Notes: generated by a model not told the origin, from the letters alone. 64,000 bases of DNA from Ciona savignyi (GCA_000149265.1 CH003232.1:1343017-1407016); one strand, 5' to 3'. Positions 22,701-33,550 are shown, counted from the stretch's first letter. A program made the numbers and translations.

Positions 22701-25700
22701 AAACAGTAACTGTAGAAGTGTCTCAATCATATACAACTAACCAAAAATGCTTCAGTAACCTGATTGTGAGAATGATATTTTACATTGCTCCAACCCAATG
22801 ATATCTAATGAGTTGTCTAAATTGAAAGTCATGTCTGATTATCCACACACTGTAATAGCTCCAGTAACTCGACTGTGGGCATGAGGTCTATTACTGTGCA
22901 TCTGAGCAAGCCACTTTACATTGCCACAACCCAGTGGTATCTAATGAGTCGTCCAAATTAAAAGTCCTGTCTGATTATCCACACACTGTAATACCTCCAG
23001 CAAATTGACCGTGGGCATGAGATGTATTACAAAACCCATTGATGATACCTTTAAGGATTACAAAACCCATTGATGGCTGTTCTCCCTTTAACGATACCAT
23101 AGTGTGGTAAAGTTTGCTTCCCACTAAGAGAGATACATTAAAACTAACCAAATATACCTAAGTTTTATGGTTATTGACACAATGAATTGATTTAAACCAT
23201 TTTGATTTCAAAAGATTGTAATTAAGCTTAGGTTAGGTGGCCTCTTAGTTTATAATAAATATATATATTCGTTTTTTTGTATTGAATATATATATATTCG
23301 TAAACTAAACAGAATGGTGGATTATGATGTAAAGAGAAGACCTTCTGCTGCTCAACTCTTGGAAGATAAAGTTTTCGCCAAATATGGGTGAGGCTTTGTG
23401 TATATATACTAGTCTGACCGGTTAGTCTAAAGGTTTAGTGCGTCGCCTTTTAATCGAAAGGTTGCAGGTGCAAAAGTGGTCGCTAGCTAGTCAATTGTGT
23501 CCTTGGGCAAGTCACTTTACTGACATTGCCTGAAGCCAGAAGATTAACGGGTTCTACTAAATTGAAGGAACGTGTCTATCATCCACAACACACTGCAATA
23601 GCTCCGGTAACCCCACGGTGGGCGCGAGGTGATCTGACGTTTGCCTGTGTGTTAAACTCCCCCCTTCCCATTCATGGGGATAAACATGAATATCCTATCC
23701 TATCCTATATGGTGTCCTGCTGTTCATGTTCGTATTACGTTGTGTAAGTCCAAGTGTTTTTACTGCTGGTTAACTAAAGGGATCTTAGTTCAAAACCAGA
23801 CAATGATTAGGATAATATATCTATAAAAACGTTACAGCGTTATCAGATTACCCCCTGCAAGCACAGTCAGGCTAAAGGAGCTATTACAGTGTTTTGTTTA
23901 GGAGAATAGAATATTTATGTTCACACAATCTCACCATCAAGTGCCTTGCTGTTTTAACTCTTATTATATTACATCGTATAAATCCATATGTTTTTACTGC
24001 TGGCTAACTAAAAGCATCTTGGATTAAAACCAGTCTTTGAGTAGGATACTATATCTATGTTTATCCCTTAATGTAAAAATACAAGGAGGGTTATTAATTG
24101 GGAAATCGTAATAAGCTATTACAGTGTGTTGTTTATAATTAGGATATTTATGTGAATTGAAAAGTGGAAGTTGTATTATCACACAGGAAAAACATTACGC
24201 CCACCATCAAGTTACTGTAGAGTGTTGTATATGGGTCAGATATTCCTACTGTTGTAATTAAACCTACCGGTAATTATTCACTGTGTCCATATTTATCCAC
24301 AAATTTTCTTGCCCAAGTACACAACCGACTAGTTAGTGACAATTCCACAACCTTTTATTGTGTGGGTGTACGGTTTGATTGTATCCATGTAAATGTGTTG
24401 TACTTGGGCAAGATAATTTGATAATGTGTAAATGTGTTGGAAAGCACATTGTGTCAGAAGCTCACATACTATTGTATACGAAAGTCAATTCAATGTGAAG
24501 AGTTCATTTATTTCAATATGTTTTTGTTTCTTTATTTCATTAGAAAAATGGCACAATTATTTTAAGTTAAATGGGCATAAAACGTCAAATCTACATAAGT
24601 TAAAACATGACAGTGATTACCCAAACTTTTTACTGTTGTGCACACAAAAGTTAGTCCAGTGTAAATACTTGGGCTTTGTTTCAAGGAACAAAGTAGAAAC
24701 ATAATTGGTAGAAACAAAGTAGAAACAGATTCAAGGCAACAAACCTATAAACAAATATCATTCACAGTGGAACTGGCGTTTTACCAGACGAGTTAAAAGT
24801 CTGGGTGGAAGTTGGAAAAGCTGCAGAACAAAGGGTAAATTTAATTAATAAACGTTGTTTGTCATGTTTATTTGGATATTGGATACTAAAACTCAATGTA
24901 AAGTGGCTTGCTCAGACGTGCTTTTACAAGAATTGACATTGTGGAAAGATAATGAAACATGACTTATTGTCAATGTAATTTAATACCTCTCATGTTAACC
25001 ATTGTAAAAGTAGCTTGCTTAAGTAAACAGCGATAAAGCTTATTGACACAGTTGAGTTACTGAAGCTATTATATTGTGTGGATTGTTGGTTCATTTATAT
25101 TCGTGTTGGCGGGAAGCCAGGCTTTATCCACGGGTATCAAAAGACACATTATACTCACAGTTGGGTTGCTAAAGCTATTATAGTGTGTAAATGGTTGGTT
25201 CATCTTTATCTTTGCGGGTGGGAAGCCAGATTTTATCCGCGGGTATCAAAAGACACCTCATGCCCAGAGTCGAGTTGCAGAAGCTATTACAGTGTGTGGA
25301 TAATCAGGCATGACTTTGAATTTGGATGAGTCATTAGATACCACTTGGTTGGAACAGTGTAAACTGGCTTGCTCAGGTGCACAGTAATGTACCTTATGCC
25401 CACAGTTAATCTGTAAATTGATTGCAATTGCTTACTTAAACAAACACAATTTGTGTTTGGTAAGATTTTAATATAATTAATCAATTATTAACAGGAGCAG
25501 TACAACATGCAGCAATTTTACCTTTAATATGTTATCATGTCCTGTTAGTTTGATATTCTTTGTTACAAGAAAAACGATTGAATCCTAATATCTTTGCATA
25601 GATTGTTCAACATGTTTTTAAACAAAGTTCACAATCAGCAATCTGTCTAATTATGTTAACAATATTTATTTAGCAATTTGTCTAACTTTAATTTGTGTTT

Positions 25701-28700
25701 TGAAAACAAGGTTTATTATTTTTGTTATTTTAGGTTGGAGTACTTGTGACTTGGGTTCGAGATGACGTGGCCCAGGTCACATCTGATCTAGCAAGTCTTG
25801 GAATTCCTTCAAATTTCAACCTCCAGGTATTCAAAGATCAAGGTTTATTTGTGTGCAAATATATATGATCGGGACTTAAAAATATTGTACATATGGACAG
25901 GTGGCATGATTACAAAGGGGGATTAATAGTTTTAATTAAATTTTTAAAAATTCGTTTTAATTAAATATTTAAAAATTCGTCTAGCCCGTTGGTCTAACGG
26001 TTAAGTGCGTCGCCTTTCAATCGAAAGGTTGCAGGTGCGAAACTGGTCGCTTGCTAGTTGGTTGTGTCCTTGGGCAAGGCACTTTACGGACATTGCCTGA
26101 ACCCAGCGGATTAATGGGTTCTACCAAATTGAAGGAACGTGTCTATCATATACAACACACTGCAATAGCTCCGGTAACCCGGCGATGGGCGCAAGGTGAT
26201 CTGACGATTGCCTGTGTGTTAACCCACTTGGTTTTCCCATTCACGGGGATAAAGATGAATATCCTATCCTCCTCCTCCCAAATAAATTATACCAACTTAT
26301 CTACAGGCTGCTACTGCCAGTGGTATACTAGAATCCAGAGTCCTGAGCAATGAATTGATGTACTGCAACGTTTATGCTTGTAAGATCGGAGCACAACCCG
26401 ACAAAGAACAGATTCTTCAGTTGGTGAAGAATTCACTGGAGCAAGCAGAGCAGGAGACATATTCAAGGATCGCGTTTTTGGTGCCGGAGTTCGGCAACCA
26501 TGAAGATTTGCTCTGTTGGTTCCAGGATGTATTTCGAAGTTTCAAGCCCAAGTTTCACCTGGAAGAAGTGGTTGTGGTGGTTGGGGAACATCAACAAGAA
26601 GCTTTAGAGGTAAGTTAAAGGGACGTAGGTTTAACACAGTGGGTGGGACAATATGAGCAGGATTGGCTTGGGTTTAATACCGTGGTTGGGAGACAGCACA
26701 GGGGATATTAAAATATCCGACCGGTAAGTCTAGTGGTTTACTGCGACGAAAATGTTAAGTTTCGAAACTGGTCGCCAGCTAGTCGGTTGTGTCCTTGGGA
26801 AAGGCACTTTAAATCGGACATTGCCTGAAGCGGATCAATGTGGGTGGGAGAACCTCATAGGTGAGCAGAATGGGAATTAGGTTTAAAAATTACACAGGCA
26901 AACAGGGAATCATCATATTTGCGCAATCATCAGATTTATCTGAACTGGTTTCTTACCATAGGTGGGACTGAATAGTGGACATTATAACTCGGATAATCAT
27001 CAGACATATTATCGCAGCTTTAGAGGTGAGCAGGATGGGAATTAGGTTTAACACCGTTGTTGGGAGACAGCACAGGGGATATTAAAACACAGAATCATCA
27101 GATTTGCACCATGGTTGGGACATTATAGGGGATATTAAAATATCCGACCGGTTAGTCTAGTGGTTTACTGTGACGACTTTCAACCGAAAGGTTATGGCAG
27201 GATTAGACTTGGGTGGTACACCGTGGTTGGTATTGGACGTAGCACAGGAAATATGAAAACACATAAAATCATCATATTTGCGCAATCATCAAATTTATCT
27301 GAAATGGGACATAGGTTTCTTACCATAGGTGGGACCGAATAGTGGACATTAAAACGGGGGTAATCATCAGAATTATTATCGCAGCTTTAGAGGTGAGCAG
27401 GATGAGATTTAAGTTTATTAACATAAGTGGGACAGCACAGGGGATATTAAAACACAGGGAATCATCAGATTTTAGCAGCCGCTAGCTATATTGTACCTTT
27501 TTTCGTCAAGACATTTAGTAGTAGTTATCTGAACCTGAATCTAGACTGTCGTTATAAATGCTGTTTTTCCTGTTTTAAAAAAAAATTGGGTCAAATGTTC
27601 TGCTTGATCTGATGCGAGCTAATCTGATGACCATGTGTGAACGTCACGTTTTCTTATTCACGGAAAATAAACATAATTATTCAATTTTGTAGTTCTGCGA
27701 GAGAATCTTCAAGACCGAAACCACCATGATTAATTATCTTGAAGTTCGTGTGCTGCGCGGTGATATTACATCGATGAGATCTGAAGGCTTTGTTAATAGC
27801 TGTGGCTCTAATTACCGACTCGACACAAGTAAGATCTAAATATTTATCCTTGGGCACCTGGGAAGCCAGGCTTTATCCATGGGTTTTGTAAGACACCTTA
27901 TGCACACAGTTGAGTTGCTTCGATCTATTACAGTGTGTGGATGGTTGGTTTATTTATATTCTCGTGTATGGAAAGTCAGGCTTTATCCATGGGTTTTGTA
28001 AGACACATCATGCACACAGTTGAGTTTCTTCGAGCTATTACAGTGTGTGGATGGTTGGTTCATTTATATTCTCGTTTATGGGAAGTCAGGCTTTATCCAT
28101 GGGTTTTGTAAGACACCTCATGCACACAGTTGAGTTGCTTCGAGCTTTCACAGTGTGTGGATGGTTGGTTTATTTACATCCTTATGGGTAGTAAGTTAGA
28201 AATTATTTAGTTAAACCATTGCTTGTGAATAAGTGAGATAAACTTAGATTAAACTGTAGATTTATTTATATCAAATCCTTTTGAAATCCTTTTTGAAATA
28301 TAAAAGCTCCTGTGGATATAACTTTTAGGCTTAGACTGAAATTTATTACACTTTCCATCTTAACAGACCCCTTAACATGTTCCATACGGGAGGATGGTGG
28401 GGAAATACTTGAGACTGAGATTGCAACTGGGGGTTCAGTGATAAGCAATACCTTGCGTGTTACCAGTGGTGGGAATATGTCAGCCGTCAAAACCGTGTTT
28501 CATGTCAGCTTGCAACAAGTTGGGGATATAGAGAATAAGATCTTTGAAATATTGCAACAATGTGTAAGCCGCAAGATTCGATCTTTAGCTATTCCTGCCA
28601 TTGGAACCGGTAGGTTTTATCTATTGATTATTATATTTATGTTTATCTCTGTGAAAGCTCAAGAAGCGATATCACATCAGCAATTGAGTATTTCCATATG

Positions 28701-29379
28701 GGCAATCGTCCATTTAGGCTTGTGTACAGTTTTGGTAAACATAACTAATCCACCACAATATTGTAAGTTAAATGCCCTGTCCAAGGACACAACTAATTAT
28801 CCAACATTTAGCTTTGATCGCACAGACCATTGAGCTAGAAAAGGTTCAGTTGTGTGGTCTAATAGATAAAGATAAGGGTTAAGGGCAGACAGGTGCCAGT
28901 TCAATCTAAACCCCGACCATTTTATCTAATCACTTAACACATGTTACCTTGATCCAGTAGTTTTAAATGGGTCATAAAATTGTAAAAAGGAACAAGTGCT
29001 ATAACCCAGGAGCATTCTATGTTATATGATTTACACTGTATTTTAAATAGTTTTGTACAAATAACCAGATAGATTTAACCTCTTTATGAATTTAAAATTG
29101 GCACAAATTATTTACTACTTACTCCGGTGCCTCCTAAATATTATCGCTTGGCATAGCGCTTAAATGAGAATTAGAATTGTATCCTATGTGTTTAACATGA
29201 CCCATATATTTTTAGGGAATCTTGGGTTTAACCCAAAAGTTGTGGCCAAGAGCATTAGAAAAGCCTTGGAAAGATTCACCGAAGCCCAGGAACAACCCTG
29301 TTCACTGAAGAAAGTTGATGTTGTGGTTTTCCAACCACAGATGCTTACAGATTTCCAAAACGAAATTATCAGAGTGTAA
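19730..29379 (+). CDS. NEK-like Ser/Thr kinase fused to macro-type domains (K2), 12 exons
   Basis: Exons: 19730-19893, 20425-20575, 21242-21360, 21900-22085, 22474-22623, 23313-23387, 24768-24834, 25734-25826, 26307-26609, 27693-27828, 28367-28609, 29216-29379. All have AG/GT borders, phases fit throughout, and the sum is 1851 nt (616 aa). The kinase domain is at about residues 30-278: GSGSFG loop at 37-42, VALKK lysine 59 or 60, Glu72, HRDLKPAN at 149-156, DFG at 168-170, SPE at 192-194, and a RRPSA motif near its end, most like NEK kinases. Exons 8-9 give a macro-like but unassigned segment (about 305-436). Exons 10-12 form a macro domain (about 449-616) with VLRGDIT, IPAIGTGNLG and a C-terminal VDVVVF strand. 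It probably binds ADP-ribose rather than cleaving it, as the usual NAAN and GGG motifs are absent. Caution: reading through the exon 6 donor gives TGA at 23389-23391, so a kinase-only product and a separate macro gene remain possible. The start has a good ATGG context shared with K1. Confidence 0.78.
20170..20348. mobile_element. MITE (CTAAAAGGAG family) in K2 intron 1
   Basis: The left end reads 'actaaaaggagagaag' and the right end 'ttttcctccttttagt', a clear inverse. Absent from intron 1 of K1. Confidence 0.65.
20665..20962 (-). repeat. SINE family 1, K2-specific (intron 2)
   Basis: Reverse copy from 'ataggatggaatattcatg' to the diverged head near 20960. The matching K1 intron is contiguous at this point ('aacattaatttcg' on the minus strand), so the insertion is specific to K2. 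Confidence 0.8.
21000..21137 (-). repeat. tRNA-like repeat family 3, shared by both arms
   Basis: Counterpart of 16255-16395. On the minus strand it shows 'gtggtttagtggttaggaac' and a box-B-like 'gctgggttcaatcttcg'. Confidence 0.6.
21430..21790. repeat. Intronic tandem repeat, ~100-bp units (K2 intron 3)
   Basis: About three units containing 'ggataaatgaaccaaccatc'-like, 'cacacaatgtaatagctcc' and 'acgatacccatggataa' blocks. K1 keeps one to two related units at about 15840-15990. Confidence 0.75.
22147..22430 (+). repeat. SINE family 1 shared by both arms (K2 intron 4)
   Basis: Counterpart of 15208-15495, in the same intron and the same orientation relative to the gene. Confidence 0.75.
22795..23050. 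repeat. Intronic tandem repeat, ~120-bp units (K2 intron 5)
   Basis: Two units with 'tccacacactgtaatagctc', 'gagcaagccactttacattg' and 'ctaatgagtcgtccaaatt', inverse of the K1 array at 14440-14880. Confidence 0.75.
23412..23708 (+). repeat. SINE family 1, K2-specific (intron 6)
   Basis: Complete copy with tail 'tatcctatcctat'. The K1 intron is uninterrupted here ('agagtcctactg', minus strand), which provides an empty site. Confidence 0.85.
25040..25420. repeat. Intronic ~100-bp tandem repeat (K2 intron 7)
   Basis: Units with 'gttgagttactgaagctatt', 'gtgtggattgttggttcatt' and 'gggaagccaggctttatcca'. A related run in K1 lies at about 12760-12990. Confidence 0.7.
25979..26270 (+). repeat. SINE family 1, K2-specific (intron 8)
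   Basis: Full-length copy just upstream of exon 9. The K1 intron 8 is only about 175 bp and lacks it. Confidence 0.85.
26610..27470 (+). repeat. Tandem repeat in K2 intron 9 that includes splice-donor copies
   Basis: Irregular units with 'gagcaggatgggaattaggt', 'ttaacaccgtggttggga' and 'cagcacaggggatattaaaa'. Two units, near 27018-27030 and 27380-27392, repeat the end of exon 9 with its donor ('agctttagaggtgagcagg'). SINE fragments are mixed in at about 26720-26830 and 27140-27195. K1 has a single unit at this place. Confidence 0.75.
27858..28195 (+). repeat. Tandem repeat, ~98-bp units (K2 intron 10)
   Basis: Three and a half close units of 'caggctttatccatgggttt', 'gtaagacacctcatgcacac', 'agttgagttgcttcgagct' and 'acagtgtgtggatggttgg'. 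Units are very alike, so the expansion is recent. Confidence 0.85.
28630..28985. repeat. Old SINE copies in K2 intron 11
   Basis: 28630-28835 is a degenerate reverse SINE family 1 copy shared with K1 (10350-10560). 28845-28985 is a tRNA-like family 3 copy on the plus strand ('tgtggtctaatagataaag', then 'gccagttcaatc'). Confidence 0.55.
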
Positions 29380-29475
29380 ATTTTTTAAAACCAGTCGTAA
29401 TTCATGCTGAAGAGGTCAATAATGGGCATTTAAGTCATTCATAGGATGACAGTTAATCTAAATTGTTCAGATAAG

Positions 29476-29600
29476 TATGGTCGTGTGGCCGAATGGTTAA
29501 CGCGATAGATACATGCACCGACTTCTATACAAAAACGGTTGTGGTAACAAGCCTCATGGGTTTGACACTTGGCTCAGTAAAAAATGAGGATTAAAGAAAC
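29476..29600 (+). repeat. tRNA-Ser-like SINE (family 2)
   Basis: Begins 'ggtcgtgtggccgaatggtt' and 'aacgcgatagatac', the 5' half typical of tRNA-Ser or tRNA-Leu genes. 'gggtttgacacttgg' stands where box B is expected. Other copies lie at 40985-41225, 51404-51510, 54449-54560 and 63793-63850. Too degenerate for a working tRNA gene. Confidence 0.6.
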
Positions 29601-29602
29601 AT

Positions 29603-29890
29603 GGTCCGACCAAGTGGTCTAATGGATTAGTGCGTCGCCCAATCGAAAAGTGGCAGATTCGAAACTGGTCACTGCTTAGTCGGTTTTGTTTTTGGCAAGG
29701 CACTTATCGGACATTGCCTATACCCAACAGATTAATGGGTTCTACTAAATTGAAGGAACGTGTATATCATACACCGCACACTGCAATAGATCAGTTAACC
29801 CAACGGTTGATGTGAGGTAATCTGACGATTGCCCGTGTGTTAACCCCATTGGTTTTTCCATTCACGGGGATAAACATGAATATCATATCG
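29603..29890 (+). repeat. SINE family 1 downstream of K2
   Basis: Near-complete copy with the head at 'gaccaagtggtctaatgg'. Not present downstream of K1. Confidence 0.8.
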
Positions 29891-30331
29891 TTATGGTTCC
29901 AAAGTTTACCTTTATGATATTTAATTAATTGACATCCGTTTGTTGTATAATATTATCTTCAATGCCTTCCATATTAATCTATTTCTATTTAATTGCACTT
30001 AATACATTCATTTTGAAAACCGTGATACAATCATTTGCAATGGTTTATGCAAAATTGGTTTATTTTTACTCTTCAATTTTTTTTTGTCAAATTTACGTGT
30101 TTTAGAAAATAGTTTTAATTTTCTATCATTTGTAGCTTTTGACTTCATTTGTTAACAGTGAACTCTTTCTCAATTAAAAATGCATTTCATCTTTAAAACA
30201 AAAAAGATCAATAATCATTTTAATACATCTTCTCTGATATAACAGCCTGTGTCTACAGTGGAGCATGCTTTAATAACTCAGCTGCTAGGGCGCTAGGTAA
30301 ATATTAGACATCTGGTAACATTTTTCATTTG
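29891..30331. other. Right-arm flank between K2 and repeats
   Basis: AT-rich. The part around 30120-30200 matches 8776-8870 in inverted orientation. No gene is seen. Confidence 0.5.
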
Positions 30332-30578
30332 TTCGGCCATTTGGTGTAACGGTTAAGTGCGTCGCCTTTCAATCGAAAGGTTGAAGGTGCAAAACTGGGC
30401 GCTAGCTAGTAGGTTGTGTCTTTGGGCAAGGCACTTTACGGACATTGCCTGAACCCAGTGGATAAATGGGTTCTACCAAATTGAAGGAACGTGTCTGTCA
30501 TATACAACACACACTGCAATAGCTCCGGAAACCCGACGATGGGCGCGAGGTGATCTGACGATTGCCCGTGTGTTAACC
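30332..30578 (+). repeat. SINE family 1, tail missing
   Basis: Well preserved from the tRNA-like head to 'cccgtgtgttaaccc', where it stops at the hAT target duplication. A second copy in the opposite orientation follows at 31428, so the pair was tail to tail before the hAT insertion. Confidence 0.85.
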
Positions 30579-30586
30579 CTCTAGGA

Positions 30587-31427
30587 CAGTGGTTCTTAAA
30601 CTTTTTCAGTCGCGCCCCCCTTGAGATTTGTGATTCATGCTCACGCCTCCCCTACTCAAAAATCAAATTTACGAAATTTATTTGCCATTACCCTGCTTAG
30701 TGTAAAGGATGCAAGGGTTCGCGAACCGTTTTTTTAAGTTCGCGAATTACAAAATTTAACAAAATCGCGAAAATATAAATTACCGTTACTGATTTCGCGC
30801 ACTTTTAATAATAAATCATCAACACAATATAACATATTTTGCCTTCAACATAACATTTAACAATGGAATTACTATTACATTTATTTACCTTGCTTTTACT
30901 TTGCATTATTGACACATAATAAGCATTTCTATCACAACGCAACAATAGCCATTATGCGTTAATATACCACGATTCCTTTATTTATGATTGGCGGAGATGC
31001 GACACACCTCTTTATAATAAGGTTATATGGTGTTTTAACAAGTAAGATTACTCGTTTCAAAGGCTTCGTTTTGTCGATATTCGTCCTATCCTACACGCAT
31101 TAACTCAAGACACGTTTATTGTAGTTNNNNNNNNNNNNNNNNNNNNNNNNNNNNNNNNNNNNNNNNNNNNNNNNNNNNNNNNNNNNNNNNNNNNNNNNNN
31201 NNNNNNNNNNNNNNNNNNNNNNNNNNTGAGAGGTTCTATAACCGCATTCTAAGGCAATTTAACATAGCTAAAGCGCGAAAACGATTTTCTCGTATCCCAC
31301 GCATTTAGAGAATCGTTTCAAAATCGTTAATTCGAACCCTGCAATATGTCACTGTCATGCTCGCGCCCCCCTTGAGAAGCTTCCACGCCCCCCAAGGGGG
31401 GCGCGCCCCCCAGTTTAAGAACCCCTG
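30587..31427. mobile_element. hAT-type MITE (hAT-1) with 8-bp target duplication
   Basis: The left end is CAGTGGTTCTTAAACTTTTT and the right end is the inverse of CAGGGGTTCTTAAACTGG. The 8-bp direct repeat CTCTAGGA lies at 30579-30586 and 31428-31435. Inner ends are rich in GCGCCCCCC. It belongs to the same family as 47675-48441, in opposite orientation. No transposase frame is seen. An assembly gap lies inside. Confidence 0.9.
31127..31226. other. Assembly gap (100 N)
   Basis: The flanks 'cgtttattgtagtt' and 'tgagaggttct' both occur in the related element at 47.7 kb, where about 67 bp separate them. The true gap is therefore probably near that size. Confidence 0.9.
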
Positions 31428-31715
31428 CTCTAGGATATCTATTTTTATCCCCGTGAATGGGAAAACCAAGGGGGTTATCACACGGGTTATCGTCAGATCA
31501 CCTTGCGCCATCGTCGGGTTACCGGAGCTATTGCAGTGTGTTGTATATGATAGACACCTTCCTTCAATTTGGTAGAACCCATTAATCCGCTGGGTTTAGG
31601 CAATTTCCGTAAAGTGCCTTGCCCAAGGACACAACCGACTAGCTAGCGACCAGTTTCACACCTGCCACCTTTCGATTGAAAGGCGGCGCAATTAACCGTT
31701 AGACCAAGCTGCCGG
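31428..31715 (-). repeat. SINE family 1
   Basis: Well-preserved reverse copy. Its tail side has been replaced or cut at the hAT target site, and its tRNA-like head ends near 31712. Confidence 0.85.
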
Positions 31716-32441
31716 ACGAGTTGTTTTACCTCCTTAGGGTTTTATGTACGACGAATGAGTTGTATATTTACTTTCATAATGTGTTTTTAAACTTCACTTT
31801 TAATAGGGAAATATAGACCTTGTATTAAGCGTTACTATTTTTGACCTCTCAACTGTACAGGGGATGTAGAGTTAATGGGGGGATGTAGAGTTAATACGTC
31901 ACTAGAGTTGCATGCCTGCGGGATTTACCCTTTGAGTCTCGTCCTCCGTCGCGCTCTTTCGTTCTTACAATACAGTCCCTGAACTACATATGGCGTATTC
32001 GCTATATCGCTGCATATACGATTGATATAATAATCAATATGTACTTGGCTTAGCCTCATCAATTACGAGTCGTAAATTAAACGAGTTTACCGTTTCCTGA
32101 TAGAAGCCAAAACAGGTAAGAACCGATCATTACAAGTGAACAGGTTCAGCTACACCAGGCCAGAAGGGGGCTATAGGATATTCTCAGAAGAACGAAGTTG
32201 AACGTTTCAGTAACGTTTGTAGAAATGATATGGACATATGTTTAACACGTGGATGCCACTCGCAGTTTGATTAACGATTTCGTTTCGTTAAATATTTAAC
32301 ATATACTTTGTAATTCATTGCAGATAAAAAAAGATTTAGATGTTGTTTTTTTACTAAAACAAACATCTTTTAATTCAATCGATACAATTAAGCTGTTAAC
32401 CTCCTTTATGTAGTACCATTACTAAAAGGACTGTAGAAAGA
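31716..32441 (+). promoter_or_regulatory. Upstream region of the P1 FUT8-like copy
   Basis: The part from about 32170 matches the upstream region of P0 in inverted orientation ('gaagaacgaagttgaacg', 'cactcgcagtttgattaacg'). It contains the palindrome GTTAAATATTTAAC at 32287-32300, and 'ctgttaacctcctttatgtag' ends just before the exon. The first 450 bp show nothing recognisable. Confidence 0.5.
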
Positions 32442-32904
32442 ATGTTGGCCAAGCAGAAATGTTCGAAATCTTTGGTTAGATTTGGACTTTTAAGTATTTT
32501 AGTTTCGATGGTTGTTTTCGCTTACTTTACCGGAACATCTGCTTCACTATGGTAAGTTGCTTAAACATGGATCCAGACTACTGTTGTTTGACCAATGTTT
32601 CAGCCATTTTGGTAAAATTAATTTCAGATAATGTAAACATTATAAAACACAACCATTTTATATTGTGTTTGATCTTCGTATCCCGATATAAAATAGATGA
32701 GCAGTGGACAATATAGGACCAATTAAAGTTAGCTACGATGGTCTGGTGTGTGTGAATTTTAATTGTGGTTAAAATCCCATCCGATTACCGCACCATAAAT
32801 GCGTGAATCTGTCAAGAATATATACACTGTTTATTGAACATAGAGAACTTGTTTGATTTATGATCTCAGGACGTTTAGTTTCAATTTGTGCAAAGTATGT
32901 ACTT

Positions 32905-33015
32905 GGTTTAAACATTACACCAATGGTGCTTGAATAAACGTATTTTGTTTAAACATTACACTAATTGTGCTTGTATAAAAGTATAAACCTTTCCACTAAT
33001 TGTGCTTGTATAAAG
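32905..33015. repeat. ~40-bp intron-1 minisatellite, short array
   Basis: About three units of the 'ggtttaaacattacac' plus 'caattgtgcttgcataaacg' type, in intron 1 of P1. The same unit is found in intron 1 of all three intact genes. Confidence 0.75.
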
Positions 33016-33258
33016 GTAGCCTATGTTGCAAATTCTATTTTGAGAATTTCTACAATCATAATATTAATTGCACCAGCTGCACAAGAGAACAGCACATTGA
33101 TCGTCACGACAAACGTCATAAAACGCAGTCGCCCTGTTTTATTGCATTGGCGCTCATTGTCACTTTTAGTAAAAATTGCCGTGTTTTGTTTTTACACATT
33201 ATTTCCATTGGGATTCACCAATAGTTCGTTTAAGAACTGCCTATTATTACCTCCTACC

Positions 33259-33550
33259 CGTTAGTCAGGTGGTATAGTGCCACGCCTTTCAACCGAAAGG
33301 TCGAAGATTCGAAACTGGACGCTAGCTAGTCGATTGTGTTCTTGGGCAAGGCACTTAACAGATATTGCTTGAGCCCAGCGGGTTCTACGAAATTTAAGGA
33401 GGAACGTGTGAATCCTACACAACACAATGCAATACCTCTGGTAACCCGACGGTGGCCGCGAGGTGATCTGACGATTGCCAGTTTGTTAACCCCCTTGGTT
33501 TTCCCATTCACGGAGATAAACATGTACATCCTATTATATCCTATCTTATC
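33259..33550 (+). repeat. SINE family 1 (P1 intron 1)
   Basis: Diverged but near full-length copy, with the head at 'tcaggtggtatagtgccacg' and the tail near 'atcctattatatcc'. No counterpart in intron 1 of P0 was noticed. Confidence 0.75.
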
